A DNA stretch of 64,000 nucleotides from Sneathiella sp. (GTDB lineage Bacteria > Pseudomonadota > Alphaproteobacteria > Sneathiellales > Sneathiellaceae), in assembly GCF_029233945.1 (NCBI RefSeq), contig NZ_JARGOQ010000001.1, positions 71,115-135,114 of the forward strand, given 5' to 3'. This document shows, in pieces, positions 54,273 through 62,739 of the stretch. A program made the translations under genes and the position numbers. Under the pieces are notes generated by a model. It did no database searches and was not told where the DNA came from. It saw nothing but the letters and a program-made list of their open reading frames with translations. Position 1 is the stretch's first letter, and every line of letters begins with the position of its first letter.

Positions 54273-55597
54273 GAGAGCAGGATTTTCTCGAACGGATAAG
54301 AGGTCATATTCTCATAACCGGTATCTGTGATTACAACCTGCTCCTCCAGCTTGACGCCTTCCTGCCCCCCTTCCGCGCCGATATAGGCCTCGACGCAAAT
54401 CACCATCCCCGGCACCAGTTCATATTCAAATGCCCCTTCGTGATAGTCTTCCGGATAGGCAATATGCGGCCATTCATCGCAAAGCCCGACGCCGTGCATC
54501 TTCACGGAGTAGCGGGAATTCACGAATTCCTCCGCAAGTAGATGCCCGCCAAAGACAATCTCCTTAAACGGAACACCGGGTGCCAGAAGCTCCATATTTT
54601 GCTGAATATGCTCATAGGCATATTGATAGAGCCTTTTTTGCTCCGCTGTGGGGGACCCATCGCCGATAAACCAGGTACGTGAAATATCCGCGCACATACC
54701 AAAGCAACCGACCAGATCCGTATCGAAAGCCAGTAGTTCGTTATTCCCGATCACCCGTGGGCCGCATTCCTGAAACCACGGGTTGGTCCGAGGGCCTGAA
54801 GCAAGAATTCGGGTCTCGATCCATTCGCCACCACGCTTGATATTTTCTGCATGCAGGACGGCCCAAACATCATTCTCAGTCAGGCCGGGACAAGCAATAC
54901 GTTGCATTTCATACATTGAAATTTCCGTTGCATGAACAGCGCATCGAAGGGCCTTGATTTCTTCCGACTGTTTGACGGCGCGGGTCTTTTCCGTCACTTC
55001 TTCCCCGTCAAAAAGATGAAAACCCAGCCCTTCAAGGGCCCGTAGGCCATGTATCTGGATTTTATCTACGGCAAGACGGCGGTTGCTGCCTGCATGCTCC
55101 CGCATCAGGCTATCGATCTGCGCGGCGAACCGTTCCGCGTTCTCAACGGACTTATCCCCGCTCGTAAAATAGAAGAAGGAGGCGCCGGACCGCGTCTCGC
55201 GTACCAACGGATTGAAAGCGGTCAGCAGATCATTGGCGCCGAAGTCCCAGATAACCATATATCCATCCGCCAGGACGAGGCAGGCGCGGAAAGGGTTATG
55301 CGCCGCCCAGAGCTGCATATTCGTGGTGTCGGAGGCAAAGCGGATGTTGAGCGGATCATACATCAGAATGCCGCCATAGCCCCGCACATGCAGCGCCTGT
55401 ACCAGACGGTCGAGACGCTGCGCACGCATGAGTTTGAGGTCGGGAACATCCAGTCCAGCTGCGGCCCACTCATCAAACGCGAGCTGTGTCGGACCGATCT
55501 CGACACGGTCATTATCCAGCGGCGTGCCGTCTGGTTTTTTTGCAGGAGCAGTTTGGCCGCCAGTGATTTCGCGGCCCGAAAAGATATTGCGCTTCAT
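54269..55597 (-). CDS. dddP: DddP-like M24-family DMSP lyase
   Basis: Probably cleaves dimethylsulfoniopropionate to DMS and acrylate. The 442-residue creatinase-fold protein has the N-terminal blocks NDRVEIGPTQLAFDEWAAAG, YDPLNIRFASDTTNMQLW and NPFRACLVLADGYMVIWDF, as I recall for marine DddP. Metal ligands of the M24 site: LLAFDTDLVG, the Asp in CADISRTW, His in KMHGVGLCDEW and Glu in CVEAYIGAEGG and VKLEEQVV. The residues described as catalytic or substrate-binding in DddP crystal work, Tyr five residues before that His and Asp six after it, are both present (RYSVKMHGVGLCDEW). A plain Xaa-Pro or ectoine-type M24 enzyme is the alternative. TATAAT on the minus strand near 55674 could be part of its own promoter. 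Confidence 0.78.
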   Translation of the reverse strand: MKRNIFSGREITGGQTAPAKKPDGTPLDNDRVEIGPTQLAFDEWAAAGLDVPDLKLMRAQRLDRLVQALHVRGYGGILMYDPLNIRFASDTTNMQLWAAHNPFRACLVLADGYMVIWDFGANDLLTAFNPLVRETRSGASFFYFTSGDKSVENAERFAAQIDSLMREHAGSNRRLAVDKIQIHGLRALEGLGFHLFDGEEVTEKTRAVKQSEEIKALRCAVHATEISMYEMQRIACPGLTENDVWAVLHAENIKRGGEWIETRILASGPRTNPWFQECGPRVIGNNELLAFDTDLVGCFGMCADISRTWFIGDGSPTAEQKRLYQYAYEHIQQNMELLAPGVPFKEIVFGGHLLAEEFVNSRYSVKMHGVGLCDEWPHIAYPEDYHEGAFEYELVPGMVICVEAYIGAEGGQEGVKLEEQVVITDTGYENMTSYPFEKILLS

Positions 55598-55700
55598 TTG
55601 CCAACCCCCAAAGCCACGGCAAGTGCCGAAAGCTCAAAAAGTGGTAACCGAAATCACGATATCAGGTGATTATAATATACAGCAACCTGCCAGCGACAGC

Positions 55701-56750
55701 TTATAGCTGGCTTTCGACCTTCTGCCAGCCGAGGGTGGCTAGCATTTTGGTGAATTCCGCATACTCTTCGCCGACCTTTGAACTCGAATTGCCATCAAGA
55801 CCACGCTTATACACGCCCTGCACGATGGCCGTGGTACGGAAGAGAGAGAAGGCCAGGTAAAATCCCCAGTTTTCAATGCCATCACGCCCCGTGCGCTTGC
55901 AGTAGGCGTCAATATAGGCTTGCTCCGTCGGGATGCCCGTTGCACCGAAATCGGTCCCGACAAGACCACCATTGCGTGGATGCATATAATGATAGTTCAT
56001 GCAGTTATAGGCAAGGTCGGAAAGCGGATGCCCGATGGTGGAAAGCTCCCAATCAAGCACCGCAACCACCTCAGGCTTTGTCGGATGCACGATCATATTT
56101 CCAAGCCGGTAATCCCCATGAACAATGGTGCTTTCATCTTTTTCCGGCAAATTTTCCGGCAGCCATTTGATCAGGTTTTCCATCGCCTCCAGATCATGAG
56201 TTTGAGAGGCTCGGTACTGCTTCGTCCAGCGGCTGATCTGCCGCTCGATATAGTTTCCTCTTTTGCCAAAATCCGACAGGCCGACTGCATCGATATCTAC
56301 ATTATGAAGTTTGGCGAGCGAGTCATTCATCGCGTCACATATTGCGGCGCGCAAATGCGGCTCTTCGCCCGGAATATCAGGGGATAGAATAATGCGGCCT
56401 TCCACCTTTTCCATGATGTAAAAGGCGGTTCCGATAATATTGTCATCCTCACACAGGCAAAAGGTGCGGGGGACCGGAACGTCAGTATTCTGAAGCGCGG
56501 AAATAACCCGATACTCCCGATCGACCGCGTGGGCCGAGGGGAGGAGATTTCCCGGAGGCTTTTTCCGCATCACATAGTCCCGCTCAGGCGTGTGCAGTAA
56601 AAATGTCGGATTAGACTGCCCGCCCTGGAACTGGCTGATCTGGAGCGGGCCCTTAAAGCCGTCTACATTTTCGGTCAAATAATCGAACAGCGCCCCTTCA
56701 TTGAACTTGTGCATTTCCCGAACCGGGATGATCTCCACTCCGTCACTCAT
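55701..56750 (-). CDS. APH-family phosphotransferase, ACAD10/11 kinase-like (copy 1)
   Basis: 349 residues of aminoglycoside-phosphotransferase/choline-kinase fold. The Brenner-like catalytic motif is IVHGDYRLGNMIVHP, with Mg-binding Asp in VAVLDWELSTIGHPLSDLAYN; the N-lobe contains GFKGPLQISQFQGGQSNPTF and VMRKKPPGNLLPSAHAVDREYR. The family is annotated beside or fused to ACADs and phosphorylates 4-hydroxyacyl-CoA in ACAD10/11. The start at MSDGVEIIP has AGGGAC close upstream, so the 27 extra residues in the track are dropped. It lies 44 bases downstream of the second copy and about 100 bases upstream of dddP. Confidence 0.87.
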   Translation of the reverse strand: MSDGVEIIPVREMHKFNEGALFDYLTENVDGFKGPLQISQFQGGQSNPTFLLHTPERDYVMRKKPPGNLLPSAHAVDREYRVISALQNTDVPVPRTFCLCEDDNIIGTAFYIMEKVEGRIILSPDIPGEEPHLRAAICDAMNDSLAKLHNVDIDAVGLSDFGKRGNYIERQISRWTKQYRASQTHDLEAMENLIKWLPENLPEKDESTIVHGDYRLGNMIVHPTKPEVVAVLDWELSTIGHPLSDLAYNCMNYHYMHPRNGGLVGTDFGATGIPTEQAYIDAYCKRTGRDGIENWGFYLAFSLFRTTAIVQGVYKRGLDGNSSSKVGEEYAEFTKMLATLGWQKVESQL

Positions 56751-56794
56751 AAATGTCCCTTTTTCTTTTTTGTTTTTTGGGAGATAGAGCCGCC

Positions 56795-57865
56795 TTATGC
56801 GCCCTTGATAATTTTCTCGGCCTGTTCCCAACCGCGGATAGCCAGCGGTTTGACGCGAACGGCGACATCCGCTGCGTTCTTGTTCGCGGCCGTACCGTCT
56901 TTTACACGTCCGACAATACCCTGCAGGATCGCGGCAAGGCGGAACATGTTATAGGCGGCATAAAAATCCCAGTTATCGATCCCCTCTCGCCCGGTTCTCT
57001 CGCAGTAAGCGGCAACATATTGCTCTTCTGTTGGGATGCCGAGCGCGGGAAGATCCAGACCGTTTAGGCCCCGAAACAGTTCGGGTTCCAGCCGCCAGGT
57101 CATGCAGTGATACGAAAAATCGGCAATCGGATGGCCAAGTGTTGCCAATTCCCAATCAAGTATGCCCATGACCCGGTGGGATTCCTTATCGAGCACCGTA
57201 TTATCAAGGCGGTAATCCCCATGAACAACCGCCGTTTCATCGCCCGGCGGAATATTATCCGGTAGCCAGGCCATCAGATTATCCATCGCCTCAATGGTTT
57301 CCGTCTCCGATGCCCGGTATTGTTTCGTCCAGCGATTAATCTGCCGCGCGAGGTAGTCCGTCGGCTTGCCGAAACTTTCAAGGCCAACGGTCTTGTAGTC
57401 GACCTGATGCAGCGCGGCCATGGCGGCGTTCATGCTATCGAAAACCGCAACCCGAGCGGCCTTTGAATATCCCGGCAGGGAGGGGTCCCATTCGATATCG
57501 CCGTTCAGGAATTCCATGACATAGAACATGGTGCCGATGATGGATTCATCTTCGCACAGGCAATAGGTTTTTGGGACAGGCACGTCGGTATTGGCAAGGG
57601 CTGTCAGAACCCTGTATTCGCGGTCAACCGCATGTGCGGAGGGGAGAAGCTTGCCGGGTGGCTTGCGCCTGAGCACATATCTGCGGTCCGGTGTCACCAA
57701 CATGTAACTTGGGTTGGATTGCCCGCCCTTAAATTGCGAAACCTCAAGCGGTCCCTTAAAGCCAACAACATTCTTTTTAAGGTAATCTTCCAATGGTGCA
57801 ACGTCGAACTTGTGGCGCTCGCGCACTTCCATTGTTCCCGAAAACTGAGTTGAATCGTCGGACAT
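56795..57865 (-). CDS. APH-family phosphotransferase, ACAD10/11 kinase-like (copy 2)
   Basis: 356 residues, a close paralogue of the gene just downstream. Shared words include GFKGPLEVSQFKGGQSNPSY, KPPGKLLPSAHAVDREYRVL and NTDVPVPKTYCLCED. Catalytic motif VVHGDYRLDNTVLD and metal Asp in GILDWELATLGHPIADFSYH. It starts 20 bases after purD on the same strand, so it may be read from the purD promoter. Substrate is unknown; with the ACAD at 52.7 kb, a two-step kinase and dehydrogenase treatment of 4-hydroxyacyl-CoA is the working model. Tandem duplication suggests either different substrates or dosage. Confidence 0.87.
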   Translation of the reverse strand: MSDDSTQFSGTMEVRERHKFDVAPLEDYLKKNVVGFKGPLEVSQFKGGQSNPSYMLVTPDRRYVLRRKPPGKLLPSAHAVDREYRVLTALANTDVPVPKTYCLCEDESIIGTMFYVMEFLNGDIEWDPSLPGYSKAARVAVFDSMNAAMAALHQVDYKTVGLESFGKPTDYLARQINRWTKQYRASETETIEAMDNLMAWLPDNIPPGDETAVVHGDYRLDNTVLDKESHRVMGILDWELATLGHPIADFSYHCMTWRLEPELFRGLNGLDLPALGIPTEEQYVAAYCERTGREGIDNWDFYAAYNMFRLAAILQGIVGRVKDGTAANKNAADVAVRVKPLAIRGWEQAEKIIKGA

Positions 57866-57885
57866 TGATGCCCTTTCTTGTTATT

Positions 57886-59169
57886 TTATTGTCCCTGTTC
57901 CTCACGCTTAACCGCCCGCCATCCGATATCTGATCGGCAAAAACCTTGCGGCCAGTCAATCGCGTCGACGCCACTATACGCCTTTTTTTGTGCTTGTTTA
58001 ACGGTTTTTCCCAAACCAGTGATCCCCAGCACACGGCCTCCCGTCGCCAGAACCGTATCGCCTTCGCGTTTGGTGCCAGCGTGGAAGGCAAGAACGTCGT
58101 CGATCGCAGCGGCCGCACCAAGGCCTTTAATGGTGGTATTCTTCTCATATGCTCCTGGATATCCGTGGGCTGCCATGACGACGACAAGAGCCGTTTCATC
58201 CCGCCATTGCAATTTAACGTCGGCAAGGCTCTCGTTTGTCGTCGCCACTAGAGCGGGGAGCAAGTCACTGCCCATGCGCGCGCAAAGTACCTGGCACTCC
58301 GGATCGCCGAAACGGACGTTATATTCGATTAGCTTCGGCCCATCTTTCGTGATCATCAGGCCCGCATAGAGAACGCCGGTAAAGGGGATGCCCTGCTTTT
58401 TCATAGCGGCAATCGTTGGTTTTATGATCCTGTCGATTGTTGCGTCGATCATCTCCGGTGTCATGACGGGCGCGGGGGAGTAGGCACCCATGCCGCCGGT
58501 GTTGGGCCCGGTATCGCCGTCACCAACAGCCTTGTGATCCTGCGCCGTGGCAAGGGGAAGAATGTTCTCCCCGTCGGTGAGGACGAAGAAGCTGGCCTCT
58601 TCGCCTTCCATAAATTCCTCGATCACAATCTCTGCGCCAGCGCCACCAAAAAGGCCGCCAAAAATCTCATCGATCGTTTCATTGGCCTCGCTTAGACTGC
58701 CCGCAATAATCACGCCCTTGCCCGCGGCGAGCCCGTCCGCCTTAATCACAATCGGAAATGTATTGCGCGCCACATAAGCTTTTGCCTCATCCGGGTTATC
58801 AAAGCGCTGATAGGCGGCTGTCGGGATATTATTTTTGCGGCAGAGATCTTTCATAAAGCCTTTTGAGCCTTCCAACGCGGCGGCGGCGGCGCTTGGGCCG
58901 AAGCTTCTAATCCCCGCCTCGGAAAGCTTGTCGGCAAGTCCCATAACAAGCGGTACTTCTGGGCCGATGACAACAAAATCAATGGCTTCCATCTTGCTGA
59001 AATCGACAATTTTTTCGATATCCTCCGCGCCGATATCAACGCAGTCCGCAACCTCTTCAATGCCGCCATTGCCTGGAGCGCAGAAAAGCCGTTCAATCAG
59101 GGGAGATTTTTTGAGTGTCCAACAGAGCGCGTGTTCACGACCACCGGAGCCAATAACGAGTACTTTCAT
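57886..59169 (-). CDS. purD: Phosphoribosylamine-glycine ligase
   Basis: ATP-grasp enzyme of purine synthesis that joins phosphoribosylamine and glycine. 427 residues: [79 protein letters not shown] and [19 protein letters not shown], then [14 protein letters not shown] and [12 protein letters not shown]. First gene of the unit that continues into the two kinases and dddP. Divergent from xseA, 86 bases apart, an alphaproteobacterial arrangement. Confidence 0.97.
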   Translation of the reverse strand: MKVLVIGSGGREHALCWTLKKSPLIERLFCAPGNGGIEEVADCVDIGAEDIEKIVDFSKMEAIDFVVIGPEVPLVMGLADKLSEAGIRSFGPSAAAAALEGSKGFMKDLCRKNNIPTAAYQRFDNPDEAKAYVARNTFPIVIKADGLAAGKGVIIAGSLSEANETIDEIFGGLFGGAGAEIVIEEFMEGEEASFFVLTDGENILPLATAQDHKAVGDGDTGPNTGGMGAYSPAPVMTPEMIDATIDRIIKPTIAAMKKQGIPFTGVLYAGLMITKDGPKLIEYNVRFGDPECQVLCARMGSDLLPALVATTNESLADVKLQWRDETALVVVMAAHGYPGAYEKNTTIKGLGAAAAIDDVLAFHAGTKREGDTVLATGGRVLGITGLGKTVKQAQKKAYSGVDAIDWPQGFCRSDIGWRAVKREEQGQ

Positions 59170-59255
59170 AATATTTCGAACTAATTTCCTTTGAACGACA
59201 GTGGAGAGTTTGTAGCATACTGTGACGGCAGGCCAAACAATCTTGAAGGAAAATC

Positions 59256-60695
59256 GTGTCAGATAATCGGAATACAGGATCCTCCAATATCCATGAATAT
59301 ACTGTTTCGGAGTTGAGCGGCGCGCTCAAGCGTACAGTTGAGGACGTATTTGGCCATGTCCGCGTTCGTGCAGAAATTTCAGGAATTACTCGCGCGAACT
59401 CAGGTCATGTCTACTTGACATTGAAGGATGAAAAAGCAGTCATCGACGGTATCATATGGAAGGGGGCTGCTCAGAAACTTAGTTTTCGACCGGAGGAAGG
59501 CCTTGAAGTAGTTTGCACCGGTAAACTAACAACTTATCCTGCTCGTTCTAAGTATCAAATTGTAATCGAAATAATGGAACCGGCGGGCGTTGGCGCCTTG
59601 ATGGCCCTGCTGGAGGAGCGGAAGAAAAAGCTCGCGGCGGAAGGCCTGTTCGATCCATCGCGCAAAAAGGAACTTCCTTATCTTCCACAGGTAATTGGTG
59701 TTGTTACCTCCCCGACCGGGGCGGTTATCCGTGATATCCTTCATCGTCTTCGCGACAGGTTCCCGACCCATGTATTGCTCTGGCCGGTGCTGGTGCAGGG
59801 GGAGACAGCGGCGGGTCAGATTGCAAGCGCCATTCGGGGCTTCAATGCCCTTCCTGCAGAGGGGGACATCCCGCGTCCTGATCTTCTGATTGTTGCGCGC
59901 GGCGGCGGCAGTCTGGAGGACTTATGGGCCTTCAATGAGGAAGAGGTGGTGCGCGCGGCCGCCGAAAGTGTCATTCCGCTTATCTCTGCTGTGGGGCATG
60001 AGACAGATACAACCCTGATTGATTTTGCCTCCGACAAGCGCGCGCCGACGCCAACAGCGGCAGCGGAGATTGCCGTCCCGGTTCGGTCCGAACTGATTAC
60101 CTATGTGGAGGATCAGGAGCGCCGTATCAAGAGGAGCCTGAACCGATCGATCACGGACAAGCGTGAACGGCTTGTAGGACTCTCGCGCGGCTTGCGCGAT
60201 CCTGCATCGCTGATCGCCGAGAAAGTCCAGCATCTCGACCATCTGGAAAGTCGCCTTCGGCAGTCAGTTTCGAGCAACCTGAACTTCAAGGGACAGCAAT
60301 TCAGTGGCGCAGCCGCAAAGCTTCGCCCGCAGCTTCTGGAACGGTCCTTGACGCAATATGGTGAGAAGCTGACCCTGATCGATCGCCAGATGGCGCGGAA
60401 TATTGCCATAAAGCGGGAGCGCGCCGAAGAGCGGCTGGGCGCAACAACTCGGTTGCTGGAAAGCCTTTCCTTCCGGCGGGTGTTGAAACGCGGATACAGC
60501 ATCGTCTGGGACGAGGCGGGCAAGCCGATTTCCTCAGTTGAGGGGGCAACACCAGGCCGCGCTGTAGAGGTCGAGTTTGCGGACGGCAAGGCAACGGCGG
60601 CATTTTCCGGGGCAGGGGGAGGCACATCGCCGGGCCGGGCATCCAAAAAGGTTCAAAAGAAAAAAAGTGAGCCAAAACAGGGAAGCCTTCTATGA
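59256..60695 (+). CDS. xseA: Exodeoxyribonuclease VII large subunit
   Basis: Catalytic subunit of ExoVII, which degrades single-stranded DNA. 479 residues, GTG start with GAAGGA upstream. N-terminal OB-fold with [19 protein letters not shown] and [15 protein letters not shown], catalytic domain [44 protein letters not shown] and [28 protein letters not shown], then a long helical region and the final [13 protein letters not shown]. XseB is not in the window. The end overlaps the M23 gene start by four bases (ATGA). Confidence 0.96.
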   Translation: MSDNRNTGSSNIHEYTVSELSGALKRTVEDVFGHVRVRAEISGITRANSGHVYLTLKDEKAVIDGIIWKGAAQKLSFRPEEGLEVVCTGKLTTYPARSKYQIVIEIMEPAGVGALMALLEERKKKLAAEGLFDPSRKKELPYLPQVIGVVTSPTGAVIRDILHRLRDRFPTHVLLWPVLVQGETAAGQIASAIRGFNALPAEGDIPRPDLLIVARGGGSLEDLWAFNEEEVVRAAAESVIPLISAVGHETDTTLIDFASDKRAPTPTAAAEIAVPVRSELITYVEDQERRIKRSLNRSITDKRERLVGLSRGLRDPASLIAEKVQHLDHLESRLRQSVSSNLNFKGQQFSGAAAKLRPQLLERSLTQYGEKLTLIDRQMARNIAIKRERAEERLGATTRLLESLSFRRVLKRGYSIVWDEAGKPISSVEGATPGRAVEVEFADGKATAAFSGAGGGTSPGRASKKVQKKKSEPKQGSLL

Positions 60696-61507
60696 GGTGT
60701 GTGTTTATATTTTTCGCCGTTTTTTTACTTTCCGTAAACGCATATGCGGACAGGACCAGCTTGCAAGGCAACTTCACTCAGGGCGGCCTTATTATAGGGA
60801 TGACGGAACCAGACGCGGTGGTTTTGTTCGATGATAAGCGGGTGGCAGTCGCACCCTCCGGACGTTTCCTGTTTGGTTTTGGGCGTGATTTCAAATCAAC
60901 GGCGATACTCAAAATTCGTTATTCGGATGAGAGCGAGGAAGAGAGGCCGCTCAATATCGCGAAGCGGGAGTATAAGATCGAGCGGATTAATGGTTTGCCA
61001 CCGTCCAAGGTGACGCCAAGCGCCGAGTTTTTGGCTCGTATCATGAAGGAGAATGGCGAAATTGCTCGCATTCGATCTGTTGAGACAAAGAATGAATGGT
61101 TTCTTTCCGGGTGGCAATGGCCAGCGCTAGGCCGGGTGAGTGGCGTCTATGGAAGCCAGCGGGTTTTAAACGATATCCCCAAGCGTCCCCATTTTGGCGT
61201 GGATATCGCTGCCCCGGAAGGCACAGCGGTGGTTGCGTCCACTGACGGGCTGGTTCAGATGGCGGAGGAGGATTTATACTACACCGGCGGCACCGTCATG
61301 ATTGATCATGGGTACGGACTGGTGTCGGTCTATTCCCATCTCAGTAAGCTCAATGTAATATCCGGGCAGTTCGTTCGGCAGGGAGAAAAGATCGGTGAAA
61401 TCGGCGCGACGGGTCGGGCGACTGGCCCGCATCTCGATTGGCGGCTTAACTGGTTTTCCGAGCGGCTTGATCCTGAGTTACTGCTGGGTGCCATGCCACA
61501 AAACTAG
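60692..61507 (+). CDS. M23-family (LytM) peptidase, secreted
   Basis: 271 residues with a signal peptide ([19 protein letters not shown]). N-terminal beta-rich region with [21 protein letters not shown], then the LytM fold: [35 protein letters not shown] and [16 protein letters not shown]. The first two zinc ligands (HxxxD) are present, and the last motif is HLDW rather than HLH. That HLD form occurs in many alphaproteobacterial members as I recall, so it is a family feature rather than decay, but activity is not assured. Cell-wall endopeptidase or a regulator of cell-wall hydrolases. Coupled to xseA by overlap. Confidence 0.88.
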   Translation: MRCVFIFFAVFLLSVNAYADRTSLQGNFTQGGLIIGMTEPDAVVLFDDKRVAVAPSGRFLFGFGRDFKSTAILKIRYSDESEEERPLNIAKREYKIERINGLPPSKVTPSAEFLARIMKENGEIARIRSVETKNEWFLSGWQWPALGRVSGVYGSQRVLNDIPKRPHFGVDIAAPEGTAVVASTDGLVQMAEEDLYYTGGTVMIDHGYGLVSVYSHLSKLNVISGQFVRQGEKIGEIGATGRATGPHLDWRLNWFSERLDPELLLGAMPQN

Positions 61508-62004
61508 GCTGCAAACGTCCCTTTTCTGGCGACCTTGGCGCGCCTTTTTAGCCAGCCAAGAAGTAGGATACCCCCAAGGCCACCGATAAAGAGAAAGAAG
61601 CCAGCCGGTAGCGGAATTACGGATGTTGATTGAGCAGAGATCGGGATAGGGTTGCCTTCCTCCTCAACGTCAAGAGAGTAGATGCCAAACAGGAACCCGA
61701 CCCATTTTTTGTAAAACTGGTCGCCGGTGCCAAAAGGACCCGATGAAAACAGGCCGAGGGGGTCGCCGTCTTCTTTACTGAAGGAAAGAGATACAGTTTT
61801 CCCTTGCGAAATACTGCGAAATTTCTCGCTTGCGAATGCTGTCGGGATTTCTACATTCTGCTGTTGATATAATTCTGAAAACCATTTCGCGCCTCTTTGC
61901 TGCGGCTCTGGTCCGTAGTCCCCGTGGAGCGGTGCCGCTTCAATAGTCGACGCGTACAGAAGAACACCCACAGCGCAAAAAAGAGTTTTAACCCACGATT
62001 TCAT
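61504..62004 (-). CDS. VPLPA-CTERM-type surface protein
   Basis: A 166-residue exported protein. Signal peptide to about residue 23 (LLYASTIEA), an anonymous Ser/Phe-rich middle and a C-terminal sorting signal VIPLPAGFFLFIGGLGG followed by a hydrophobic stretch and RRAKVARK. That is the PEP-CTERM-like VPLPA type recognised by an exosortase in the inner membrane, usually linked to exopolysaccharide export. The function of the mature domain is unknown; WFSELYQQQNVEIPTAF shows no family. The gene ends with a 4-base overlap to the convergent M23 gene, and has a 460-base upstream region. No exosortase gene is in the window. Confidence 0.8.
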   Translation of the reverse strand: MKSWVKTLFCAVGVLLYASTIEAAPLHGDYGPEPQQRGAKWFSELYQQQNVEIPTAFASEKFRSISQGKTVSLSFSKEDGDPLGLFSSGPFGTGDQFYKKWVGFLFGIYSLDVEEEGNPIPISAQSTSVIPLPAGFFLFIGGLGGILLLGWLKRRAKVARKGTFAA

Positions 62005-62465
62005 ATTTTCCTCTATCGGAGATCGATATCTCTCAGGGATCGTGAAATCAGTACTTTTTGTGAAAGAAATCGCCCCAGAATATGCCCCTAGTCCGGCGAT
62101 GGCTAAATTGTAGTGAAGCAGACCTTATTCCGTCAATTAATGAGAAATCAGGGATGTCATGGCAAAAGCATGGCCAATTTGTGGCGAAAACAGGTAAAAA
62201 TATAACAAAATTAAAGAGTTAGACGCCCTTTCCTCTGGTGATGAAGGCCAGACTATTCACGAAAATGTCAAGAGCGTGCGGCTCTTTTCAGGGAGGCATG
62301 GTTAATAAATATGGTTAATTCGATCCGAATTCAGCTTATTTTTTGTGCAGTGCGGCAATGTCGTAAAATTTATGCGAATCAGACGATTGCCTGATGCGGA
62401 AAATTAGTAGAGGCCTTGCAATGAACATCACGCAACTCATCAAACCGGTGATGCTGAAAATCCAA
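62005..62465. other. Intergenic region upstream of the VPLPA-CTERM gene
   Basis: About 460 AT-rich bases between the entericidin stop and the VPLPA-CTERM gene, all minus strand. It holds two ATGGTTAA words (62298-62318), an AAGAGC / GCTCTT hairpin-like sequence near 62269-62290 followed by a few T, and no convincing ORF. The 93-residue plus-strand track ORF at 62394 is antisense to the entericidin. Most likely a promoter with a long leader; a small RNA is not excluded. Confidence 0.5.
62298..62318. promoter_or_regulatory. Direct repeat of ATGGTTAA (possible CtrA half-sites)
   Basis: ATGGTTAA occurs at 62298-62305 and 62311-62318, a 13-base periodic direct repeat, about 290 bases upstream of the VPLPA-CTERM gene. 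The complement TTAACCAT is CtrA half-site-like. The TTAA cores are nine bases apart, not the classical seven. It belongs to the same motif group as the sites at 6.3 kb and 37.1 kb. Confidence 0.35.
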
Positions 62466-62633
62466 TTATTCAGACTTTATCTTCTCGCCCGCCTTAATGA
62501 CGGCATCGCCCGCTTTGTTCATATTCTTGCTTGTGTCCTCTTTTACGCCTTGCCAGGTATCGCTGCAGCCACTGACCATCAGAGACGCAGACAAAAGGAT
62601 TACAGTCAAAATTGCACGCGAAAAGAAAGTCAT
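62466..62633 (-). CDS. Entericidin A/B family lipoprotein (55 aa), not in ORF track
   Basis: A short ORF read by eye on the minus strand, starting MTFFSRAILTVILL, with lipobox LMVSGC (Cys at residue 23) and then CSDTWQGVKEDTSKNMNK, and ending AGEKIKSE. Entericidins are small lipoproteins with the core C-x-T-x-x-G-hydrophobic-K-x-D and an amphipathic Lys-rich helix; they are linked to stationary-phase envelope stress and, in E. coli, a toxin/antidote pair EcnB/EcnA. Only one member is visible here, so no toxin/antidote pairing can be claimed. A plus-strand track ORF overlaps it in antisense and is rejected. Spacing to cysQ upstream is about 105 bases. Confidence 0.88.
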   Translation of the reverse strand: MTFFSRAILTVILLSASLMVSGCSDTWQGVKEDTSKNMNKAGDAVIKAGEKIKSE

Positions 62634-62739
62634 TGCGGATCACCCCGATTTGTCAAATTGATAAACGTAAATTAGTCAGCGCAATCTGAATTTGCAACCG
62701 TTTCTCGATTTCCACTAAGTTGAATAGTATGATCACACG

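Noticed and set aside
62302-62318. Classical CtrA box TTAA-N7-TTAA
   Set aside because: The TTAA cores are nine bases apart, so only the looser half-site reading is kept.
62394-62675. 93-residue plus-strand ORF
   Set aside because: Antisense to a well-formed entericidin lipoprotein gene; no family content.
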